This document shows, in pieces, positions 51,211-57,804 of a stretch of 64,000 nucleotides of DNA. Numbering within the stretch: position 1 is the first letter of the stretch; each line of letters starts with the position of its first letter. This DNA comes from JAJEEA01 sp965116765. Its GTDB lineage: Bacteria; Acidobacteriota; Vicinamibacteria; Vicinamibacterales; UBA8438. The position numbers were made by a program, and so were the translations under genes. Location of the stretch: contig OZ220718.1 of assembly GCA_965116765.1 (NCBI GenBank), positions 3,782,001-3,846,000 of the forward strand, given 5' to 3'. Under the pieces are notes generated by a model that saw only the letters and a program-made list of their open reading frames with translations, was not told where the DNA came from and did not search any database.

Positions 51211-52722
51211 TCAGCGCGGCCGCCGGGTCAGCCCCGCGGCGAGGCCCGAGCCGAACATCAGGCCCTCGAAGGCGCTTATCGCGACCCGGGTCACGACTCC
51301 CGGCTCGGGCTCGCCGAGCAGGCGGGCGAGGGGCGCGAGGCCGACCTGCGAGCCGGGGAAGCTCTGCGCCATGAAGTCGAGGCTCATCGCGCCCAGGAAG
51401 CGGCCGCTCCAGCCGAGCATCCCCGCCGCCAGGCCGCAGGCGAGCCCCGTCAGGAGGGCGGCGCGGACCCGCGCGAGCCCGTGGGGGGTGGCCATGCCGC
51501 CCTCGGCGGTGGGTGTCGCGAGCCCGTAGCCCAGCCCGACCGCTCCCCCGAGGACCAGACCCTCCACGGCGCCGGTCAGCGGCGAGAGGTCGCGGCCGAA
51601 CAGGCCCTCGAGCACGAGGCGGCCCAGGAGGTGGGCGGCCGCGGCGACGGTGAGACCGCTTGCCGCACCCGCCACGGCGAGGGCCAGCCGCCGCCGCGCG
51701 CGAAAGGCGGCCTCCGCGGCGGCGAGGCCGGCCCCCACGCCGGCGGCCGCGACGCCGCCGACCGCGGTGCCGAGCAGCGGCAGCATCGCGAGCACGCTGG
51801 CGCCGGCCGTCGACCCGGGTCCGAAGCGGAGGACGAGGCCGCCGAGGAAGCCGGCGACCGCCCCGGCCGCCGCTCCTCCCGCCGCCGCGGCCACCCACCG
51901 TCGCCCGGCCAGCCGGGCGACGCGCCGGATGCGCAGCAGGAACAGGATTCTCGCGGCGGCCAGCCAGCCCGGATGTCCCAACAGGGGGACCGGCCCCGCC
52001 CCCGGGACGTCCCACCGGGTCTCGCGCAGGTAGGCGCGGGCCACGGCGTGCCCCCGCCTGCGGTCGAGCCGGTCGAGGGCCGCGGCCGTGCCCAGCCGGT
52101 GCAGGGTCTCGGCCGCCTCCCGGCGCCGGACGTCGGCTTCCTCGGCGTCGCCGGAACCGTCGTCGAGCAGCGCCTCGAGGGCCCGGTCGACGGCGGCGTC
52201 GGCCTCCGGTTCCGCGGGAGGCGGCACGGGCGCCGCCGGAGCGGGCCGCATGCCCTCCGCCGCAACGGCCCGGGCGGATTCCGCCGGGGCGGACCGCACG
52301 TCCTCCGCCGAAGCTGCCGCCGCCGGCTCGGCCGACGCCCCCAGGGGCTCCGTGGCGCCCCGCACGGCGGGCTCCGGCGGTCCCTCGTCGGGCTCCTCGA
52401 CGACGTCGCAGACGAAGCGGTAGCCGTGCCGCGGCACCGTGCGGATGAACGACGGCTCGCGCGGGTCGTCCCCCAGGGTGCGCCGGAGTATCCGGACCGC
52501 CTGGCTCAGGGCACCGTCGGTGACCACCACGTCGCGCCACACGGCGTCGAGGATGTCGTGCCTCGACACCGCTTCGTTCCGCCGCTCTACGAGCAGGACC
52601 AGCAAGTCGAAGCACCGCGGAATCAGCGGCAGCTCCCGGCCGTCGCGGATGAGCGTCCTGCGGGCGGGCGACAGGGTGTGGCCGGCGAATCGGTAGCGGG
52701 GCGCGCCGGGGGGCGTTGGCAT
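51211..52722 (-). CDS. Membrane-embedded winged-helix transcriptional regulator
   Basis: This 503-residue protein has an N-terminal OmpR/PhoB-type winged helix (about 5-105; YRFAGHTLSPARRTLIRDGR, LLVLLVERRNEAVSRHDILD, then RTVPRHGYRFVCDV). A Pro/Ala/Glu-rich linker of about 85 residues and a helical DUF-like segment follow, and then seven or so Gly/Ala-rich transmembrane helices from about residue 275. CadC/ToxR-type regulators have this DNA-binding domain and one helix; a polytopic membrane half is unusual. A TATACT box (minus strand, 52734-52739) lies 11 nt before ATG 52722. The target genes are unknown. Confidence 0.8.
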   Translation of the reverse strand: MPTPPGAPRYRFAGHTLSPARRTLIRDGRELPLIPRCFDLLVLLVERRNEAVSRHDILDAVWRDVVVTDGALSQAVRILRRTLGDDPREPSFIRTVPRHGYRFVCDVVEEPDEGPPEPAVRGATEPLGASAEPAAAASAEDVRSAPAESARAVAAEGMRPAPAAPVPPPAEPEADAAVDRALEALLDDGSGDAEEADVRRREAAETLHRLGTAAALDRLDRRRGHAVARAYLRETRWDVPGAGPVPLLGHPGWLAAARILFLLRIRRVARLAGRRWVAAAAGGAAAGAVAGFLGGLVLRFGPGSTAGASVLAMLPLLGTAVGGVAAAGVGAGLAAAEAAFRARRRLALAVAGAASGLTVAAAAHLLGRLVLEGLFGRDLSPLTGAVEGLVLGGAVGLGYGLATPTAEGGMATPHGLARVRAALLTGLACGLAAGMLGWSGRFLGAMSLDFMAQSFPGSQVGLAPLARLLGEPEPGVVTRVAISAFEGLMFGSGLAAGLTRRPR

Positions 52723-52867
52723 CGACGGTCGGCAGTATACGCGGCCTGGCGGGCTGCGCCCGTGCTGCCGCCAGGCGCGGGAACACGAGGCTGCGACGGC
52801 CTCACCGCCGGATCCGGACGCGATCGCCGAGAGGACCTGCTTTTCGCCGTCCGGAAGAAGAAACGGG

Positions 52868-52873
52868 TATGCT
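52868..52873 (+). promoter_or_regulatory. -10-like hexamer TATGCT, leaderless-type start
   Basis: TATGCT is followed by six nucleotides (GAGACG) and ATG 52880 of the addiction module gene. It matches the geometry at 17345 and 39527. Confidence 0.5.
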
Positions 52874-52879
52874 GAGACG

Positions 52880-53110
52880 ATGTTGGCCAAGTCCGAGATT
52901 CAGAGACAGGCGCTCAATCTTCCCGCCCGGGAGCGCATCGAGCTCGTCGTGGAGCTCTGGGACAGCTTGGCGCCGGGGGAGATTCCGGTCCCCGACTGGC
53001 AGCGGGACCTGATTCGTGATCGCCTGGCGGCGCTGGAGGACATCCCGTCGGAGCAGCGTTCGGTGCCTTGGGAAGCGGTCCGCAGGCGGGTCTTCTCCGA
53101 CGAATCGTGA
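52880..53110 (+). CDS. Addiction module antitoxin component (PF09720 type)
   Basis: A 76-residue protein with the typical pattern EIQRQALNLPARERIELVVE, LWDSLAPGEIPVPDWQRDLI and RDRLAALEDIPSE, ending PWEAVRRRVF. Members of this family (TIGR02574) pair with RelE/ParE toxins. The toxin gene overlaps its stop by 4 nt (GTGA, 53107-53110). It should neutralise the toxin and repress the operon. Confidence 0.85.
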   Translation: MLAKSEIQRQALNLPARERIELVVELWDSLAPGEIPVPDWQRDLIRDRLAALEDIPSEQRSVPWEAVRRRVFSDES

Positions 53111-53402
53111 TCCTGCCCGTCCGGCTGACGTCTGCCGCGTGCGCGATCTGACCCTCGCCGAACGGTGGTATCTCGACGAGGCGCCAAGCGTGCTGGCATC
53201 GTTCGAGGAAGAAACCGACAGAGCCTTCGGCCGGATCTCCGAGCGACCCGAATCGTATCGGATCGTGGCGTCGACCGTCCGCCGCGCTCCGGTGCGGAAG
53301 TTCCCGTTCTCGGTCTTCTATCGGATCCTCCCCGAGTGGATCGAAGTCGTTGCCGTCGTGCACCAGTCGCGCGACCCGAGGACATGGCAACGGCGAGTCT
53401 GA
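53107..53402 (+). CDS. RelE/ParE-type toxin, frameshifted
   Basis: GTG at 53107 overlaps the antitoxin stop and reads MILPVRLTSAA, as expected for the family. That frame then stops at 53149-53151. One base inserted near 53145 joins it to DLTLAERWYLDEAPSVLASF, FGRISERPESYRI and VRKFPFSVFYRI, which is a normal RelE/ParE ending with VVAVVHQSRDPRTW. The full toxin would have about 98 residues and act as an mRNA interferase or gyrase inhibitor. It is either inactivated, leaving an orphan antitoxin, or the shift is a sequencing error. Confidence 0.75.
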
Positions 53403-53679
53403 CCCGGCAAGCCGCTGGCCGTGCCGGCGCGGCCGGGCCCCGCCGTCACGTGGCGCGGGCGGCACGCTGCATGATATCGTCAGGATTCGACGGCTCGGTC
53501 GGCAGAAATCGCTCGTGAAGGGCCGTGCTCCGAGGGCGGGTGTCCCGGGCGCGGTCCATCCCCCTGGACGCTCCAGGCAGTCTGCGGGCGACTGCCGGCG
53601 AAGCCGCCTCGTGATATCAGTGCGCGTCGACGTGCGGGCGGGACCGCACCGAGACCAAACCGACTTCCCGGAGGGCATC
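53403..53679 (+). other. Upstream region of the cytochrome c/PQQ dehydrogenase operon
   Basis: No supported gene is seen. ATGATATCGT at about 53471-53480 and GTGATATCAG near 53612 are similar short AT-richer elements that may hold promoter or operator sites. GGAGGG at 53670-53675 is the ribosome-binding site for the cytochrome. Confidence 0.35.
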
Positions 53680-54486
53680 ATGCGAATGCGCAGCCTGTGG
53701 GTGCTTCCTGCGTCGGCGGTGCTGGCGGCCGCCGTCATCGTGACGGCGCCGGCCACCCCCCGCGCTCAGGAGACCACGGAGAATCCGTTCACCACGTCGC
53801 TCGACATCCGGATGGGCCAGCGGCTGTATCAGCAGCAGTGCACCCGCTGCCACGGCCAGACCGGCGACGGCGGCGAGCTGGGGCCGGCCCTGACCAACGG
53901 CTTCAGCAGCGCCAGCACCGACGCGGGCCTGTTCCGCATCGTCCGCGAGGGCATCCCCAACACCCAGATGATCGGCATCAGCCGCAACGCCACCGACCAG
54001 TCGGTGTGGATGGTCGTGAGCTACCTGAACTCGCTGAACAGCACCCCCGCCGTCGACCTGCCGGGCGACGTCGCGGCCGGCCGCATGGTGTTCGAGGGCA
54101 AGGGCAACTGCTCGAGCTGCCACATGGTGAACGGCGCCGGCGGCCGGCGGGGCCCCGACCTGACCCGGGTCGGCGACCGCCGCGCCCCCGACGAGCTGGT
54201 CAGCGACCTCCGCACCCCCGACGAGGACCTCGCGCCGCGCTGGTGGACCCTGCGGGTGACCCGCGAGGACGGCTCGGTCGTCGAGGGCCTGCGCATGAGC
54301 GAGGACACCTTCACGATGCGGATCATGGACGAGAACGAGGACCTCTGGTCGTTCTCGAAGGGCGGCGTGCGGTCGTACGAGCGCGTCACCAGCTCGATCA
54401 TGCCCAGCGTGAACGCCTTGTTGACCGAGGCGGAGGTGGAAGACCTCGTCGCCTATCTGTACTCGCTCCGACGGGAGGAGACCTGA
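53680..54486 (+). CDS. Periplasmic dihaem c-type cytochrome
   Basis: This 268-residue protein has a signal peptide. Two haem motifs are present, CTRCHGQTGDGGELGPAL at about residue 58 and CSSCHMVNGAGGRRGPDLTR at about 146. The first domain is a class I cytochrome. The second contains a PQQ-oxidoreductase-associated haem domain pattern (LVSDLRTPDEDLAPRWWTLR, VTREDGSVVEGLRMSED) as found in Planctomycetes-type proteins. It is the likely electron acceptor of the PQQ dehydrogenase encoded 2 nt downstream. The ribosome-binding site of that gene lies inside this one's last codons. Confidence 0.9.
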   Translation: MRMRSLWVLPASAVLAAAVIVTAPATPRAQETTENPFTTSLDIRMGQRLYQQQCTRCHGQTGDGGELGPALTNGFSSASTDAGLFRIVREGIPNTQMIGISRNATDQSVWMVVSYLNSLNSTPAVDLPGDVAAGRMVFEGKGNCSSCHMVNGAGGRRGPDLTRVGDRRAPDELVSDLRTPDEDLAPRWWTLRVTREDGSVVEGLRMSEDTFTMRIMDENEDLWSFSKGGVRSYERVTSSIMPSVNALLTEAEVEDLVAYLYSLRREET

Positions 54487-54488
54487 TC

Positions 54489-56117
54489 ATGAAACGGCTT
54501 GCCCTCGTCCTCGCGGGCGCGCTCGCCGCCTCGCCGGCCGGCGCCCAGGAGTCAGGGTCCGGCGACGGCCCCTCGTTCTCGCCCGTCACCTGGGAGCGCC
54601 TGCTGAACGCGGCCGACGAGCCCGAGAACTGGCTGATGTACTCGGCCACCCTCGACGCCCAGCGCTACAGTCGGCTCGACCAGATCCACAACCGCAACGT
54701 CGGCGAGCTCGAGCTCAAGTGGGCCTACCAGATCCCGCAGCTCGACCGGGCCGAGACCGTCCCCCTCGTCGTCGACGGGGTGATGTTCATCACCGAGGCG
54801 CCGAGCAACGTGGTGGCGGTGGACGCCGCCACCGGCCGGCAGTACTGGCGCTACGACCACCCGCTGCCCGACGACCTGCGCATCTGCTGCGGGCGCAACA
54901 ACCGCGGCGTGGCCATTCTCGGCGAGACGCTCTTCATGAGCACTCTCGACGCGCACCTCGTGGCCATCGACGCCCGCACCGGCAACCTGGTCTGGGACCG
55001 GGAGACCGCCGACCACCGGTCGGGCTACAGCAAGACCGCCGCCCCCCTCATCGTCGGGGACCAGGTGGTGACGGGCATCGCGGGCGGCGAGTACGGCATC
55101 CGCGGCTTCATCGACTCGTACGACCCGGCGTCGGGCGAGCAGGTGTGGCGGGCGTGGACGATTCCCGGCCCCGACCATCCCGACAACCAGACGTGGGCCG
55201 GCGACTCGTGGCGCACCGGCGGCTCGGCGAGCTGGATCACCGGCGCCTACGACCCCGAGCTCGACATCGTCTACTGGGGCACCGGCAACCCGGGGCCGGA
55301 CTGGAACGGCGACGTGCGGCTCGGCGACAACCTCTACTCGGACTCGGCCATGGCCATCAACGGCACCACCGGCCAGCTCGAGTGGTACTTCCAGTTCACG
55401 CCCCACGACGTGCACGACTGGGACGCCATCCAGGTGCCGATTCTCGCCGACCTGACGATGGACGGCGAGGAGCGCAAGGTCATGATGTGGGCGAACCGCA
55501 ACGCGTTCTTCTACACCATCGATCGCGAGACCGGCGAGTTCCTCCTCGGCAAGCCCTACGCCAAGCAGACCTGGGCGGTGGGGCTCGACTCGAACGGCCG
55601 CCCGATCCGCGTGCCCGACACCGCGCCGACGCCCGAGGGCACCCTCGTCTCGCCGCCGGTCGGCGGCGGCACCAACTGGTTCTCGCCCGCGTTCAGCCCC
55701 CGCACCGAGCTCTTCTACGTGCAGGCCTACGACGGCGAGGACATCTACTTCAAGCGCGACGAGGAGTACGTCGAGGGCGACCAGTTCACGGGCGGCGGCG
55801 CCCAGCGGCCGCTGCCGGCCGACAACTACCACAGCGCCATCCGCGCCATCGACCCGCGAACCGCCGACGTGCGGTGGGAGTATCCCATCCAGCCGCGGTC
55901 GACGGCGGGGGTCACCGCCACCGCCGGCGACCTCGTGTTCAGCGGCACCGTCGACGGCTACTTCTTCGCCCTCGACGCGGTCAGCGGCGAGGAGCTCTGG
56001 CACATGAACGTGGGCCGGCGCGTCCACTCCGCGGCGATCACCTACGCCGTCGACGGACAGCAGTACGTGACCATCGCGGCCGGCAACGTCGTGTTCACCT
56101 TCGGTCTGAGGAACTGA
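54489..56117 (+). CDS. PQQ-dependent alcohol dehydrogenase (methanol/ethanol dehydrogenase family)
   Basis: This 542-residue periplasmic quinoprotein has a signal peptide. The vicinal disulfide Cys133-Cys134 in DLRICCGRNNRGVAI is the hallmark of the family. WLMYSATLDAQRYSRLDQIH opens the first blade. The catalytic Asp region is FQFTPHDVHDWDAIQVPIL; the DxD spacing there resembles that of lanthanide-dependent enzymes, but this is tentative. It lacks a fused haem domain and hands electrons to the dihaem cytochrome encoded 2 nt upstream. GGAGGA ahead of ATG 54489 lies at the end of the cytochrome gene, so translation is probably coupled. Confidence 0.9.
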   Translation: MKRLALVLAGALAASPAGAQESGSGDGPSFSPVTWERLLNAADEPENWLMYSATLDAQRYSRLDQIHNRNVGELELKWAYQIPQLDRAETVPLVVDGVMFITEAPSNVVAVDAATGRQYWRYDHPLPDDLRICCGRNNRGVAILGETLFMSTLDAHLVAIDARTGNLVWDRETADHRSGYSKTAAPLIVGDQVVTGIAGGEYGIRGFIDSYDPASGEQVWRAWTIPGPDHPDNQTWAGDSWRTGGSASWITGAYDPELDIVYWGTGNPGPDWNGDVRLGDNLYSDSAMAINGTTGQLEWYFQFTPHDVHDWDAIQVPILADLTMDGEERKVMMWANRNAFFYTIDRETGEFLLGKPYAKQTWAVGLDSNGRPIRVPDTAPTPEGTLVSPPVGGGTNWFSPAFSPRTELFYVQAYDGEDIYFKRDEEYVEGDQFTGGGAQRPLPADNYHSAIRAIDPRTADVRWEYPIQPRSTAGVTATAGDLVFSGTVDGYFFALDAVSGEELWHMNVGRRVHSAAITYAVDGQQYVTIAAGNVVFTFGLRN

Positions 56118-56120
56118 GCC

Positions 56121-56441
56121 GTGGCGTTCCTGTCACCGACCGACATGGCCCGCAAGGAGCCGATGCCGGGCTTCGTGGGCCGGTTCGCCAACGGGGTCAC
56201 GATGACCTCGGTCACCTGGACCATCGCGGCCGGGTCCGAGCTGCCGGAGCATTCCCACCCCCACGAGCAGGTGGCGCACGTGCTCGACGGGGAGTTCGAG
56301 CTGACCATCGACGACCGGACCCAGCGCCTCGGGGCGGGCATGGTGGCGGTCATCCCGCCCAACGCCGTCCACTCGGGCCGGGCGGTCACCCGGTGCCGCA
56401 TCATCGACGTGTTCCACCCCGTGCGCGACGACTACCGCTGA
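56121..56441 (+). CDS. Cupin domain protein
   Basis: A 106-residue single-domain cupin with motif 1 ELPEHSHPHEQVAHVLDGEF (His, His and Glu metal ligands) and motif 2 VIPPNAVHSGRAV. GTG 56121 starts 3 nt after the dehydrogenase stop codon, so it is the third gene of the operon. Function is unknown; its position suggests a role linked to PQQ-dependent oxidation. A terminator follows at 56479. Confidence 0.85.
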   Translation: MAFLSPTDMARKEPMPGFVGRFANGVTMTSVTWTIAAGSELPEHSHPHEQVAHVLDGEFELTIDDRTQRLGAGMVAVIPPNAVHSGRAVTRCRIIDVFHPVRDDYR

Positions 56442-56478
56442 CCGCGCGGGCCGGACTCGGACCGCGGCCGTTTCGTCG

Positions 56479-56514
56479 AAGGGGCGCTCCCCGCTGGAGC
56501 GCCCCTTTCGTTTT
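56479..56514 (+). terminator. Intrinsic terminator after the cytochrome/PQQ/cupin operon
   Basis: AAGGGGCGCTCC (56479-56490) pairs perfectly with GGAGCGCCCCTT (56496-56507) across a CCGCT loop. A T-rich tail TTTCGTTTT follows. It is the clearest terminator in the window. Confidence 0.9.
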
Positions 56515-56781
56515 CGCGGAGAGGACCGCGACCGTAGTCCTGCGCGGGCCGCGGGCGCCTGCCGCGGGCGGCCGGAGGGTGATACTGTAGCGGCCCATGC
56601 CGAGCCACCCCCGTTCATGGTGCGTACGGAACCGTCTCTACCCCGGCCGGGCCCGGCCGGCCACGGTCCGGGCCGTGATCCTCGCACTCGCGAAGGCCGT
56701 GGCGACGACCCCGCCGTGGGCGGCCGCGGGGCGGGCAGCCGGCCGGCGAGCTCGCCCGACGTCCCGCGGCCTCCCGGTGTG

Positions 56782-57804
56782 ATGCTGTTCATCGCGCCCC
56801 TGACGGACGGGCTGCGGCGCGTGGCGCGGGCACCGATGGTCCTGGCCGGCGCCGCGGTGCTGACGGCGGCCGTGGCCCTGCCGCCGGGGCTGCTCGTCGG
56901 GGACCGACGGCCCGGGGCCCTGCCCGAGAACCGGGCGGCCGCGGGCGCCGCAGCCGACTGCATCCCGCTCCAGTGGTGGCGATTCCCGGCCGCCGAGTAC
57001 TCGGTCGACGGCAGGCCCTGCGCGGCCGGGAACGGGGGGACGGACGCCGTGCTCGCGAGTCTGCGCACCCTGCTCGACGCCGAGGGCCCCGACCCCGCGC
57101 TCGGCGCCGTCGCCGTCGTCTTCATCGCGGCCTGGACCCTGTTCTCGGCCGGCGCCATCGACCGCCTCGCTCGGGACCGCCCCACCCGCGGCGCCGGGTT
57201 CTTCGCCGCCTGCGGCGCCTACGGGCCGCGGCTGCTGCGCCTGGCCCTCATCGCCGGCGTCGTGTACTGGGTGCTCTTCAGGGCCGTACAGCCCTTGATC
57301 GTCGGCGCTCCCCCCCCGCCCAGCGCCGGCGTGCCCGCGGGCGGGGCGCTCCGCTATCTCGGGTTCGGGCTGCTGCTGGCGGCGGCCGGGCTCGTTTTCG
57401 ACTACGCGCGGGTGCGGGCGGTGGTCGAGGACCGCCGCAGCATGCTCGGGGCCCTGCTCGCCGGCTGGCGCTTCGTGCGGCGGCATCCCGCCGGCTGCCT
57501 GGGACTGTATGCCGCCAACGGCCTGGTCCTGGCCGCCGTCATCGTCGCCTACGCCGCCGCGGGGCCGCCGCCGACCGGCGGCCCGACGTGGGGGGCGTTC
57601 CTCGCCGGCCACCTCTACCTCGTGGCGCGCCTGGCGAGCCGGCTGTTGTTCTACGCCACCGAGGTCGCCTGGTTCCAGAGCCGGCTGGCCCACGCCGGCT
57701 ACGTCGCGGCTCCGGCCCCGGCTTGGCCGGAGTCGGCCTCGGCGGAAGCCCTGGGTCGCCTCACGGCAGGCGCGGAGGGGCCGAGGGCGTCGCCCTCGGC
57801 GTGA
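56782..57804 (+). CDS. Multi-pass membrane protein of unknown function
   Basis: This 340-residue protein has about six helices (MVLAGAAVLTAAVALPPG, LGAVAVVFIAAWTLFSAG, LLRLALIAGVVYWVLF, LGFGLLLAAAGLVFDYARVR, AANGLVLAAVIVAYAAAG, LYLVARLASRLLFYATEV). DYARVRAVVEDRRS in the middle is reminiscent of YciC/DUF7847-like families but not diagnostic. A short ORF at 56597-56782 ends on the TGATG that starts this gene and has a GATACT box 10 nt before its ATG; it may be a leader or a non-coding frame. The downstream DUF2339 gene overlaps by 4 nt (GTGA). Confidence 0.65.
   Translation: MLFIAPLTDGLRRVARAPMVLAGAAVLTAAVALPPGLLVGDRRPGALPENRAAAGAAADCIPLQWWRFPAAEYSVDGRPCAAGNGGTDAVLASLRTLLDAEGPDPALGAVAVVFIAAWTLFSAGAIDRLARDRPTRGAGFFAACGAYGPRLLRLALIAGVVYWVLFRAVQPLIVGAPPPPSAGVPAGGALRYLGFGLLLAAAGLVFDYARVRAVVEDRRSMLGALLAGWRFVRRHPAGCLGLYAANGLVLAAVIVAYAAAGPPPTGGPTWGAFLAGHLYLVARLASRLLFYATEVAWFQSRLAHAGYVAAPAPAWPESASAEALGRLTAGAEGPRASPSA

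Noticed and set aside
56597..56782. 61-codon ORF as a separate gene upstream of the membrane protein gene
   Set aside because: It has a possible -10 box and a TGATG junction, but its Arg/Ala/Pro-rich composition and lack of any motif do not support a protein; it is noted in the neighbouring entry.
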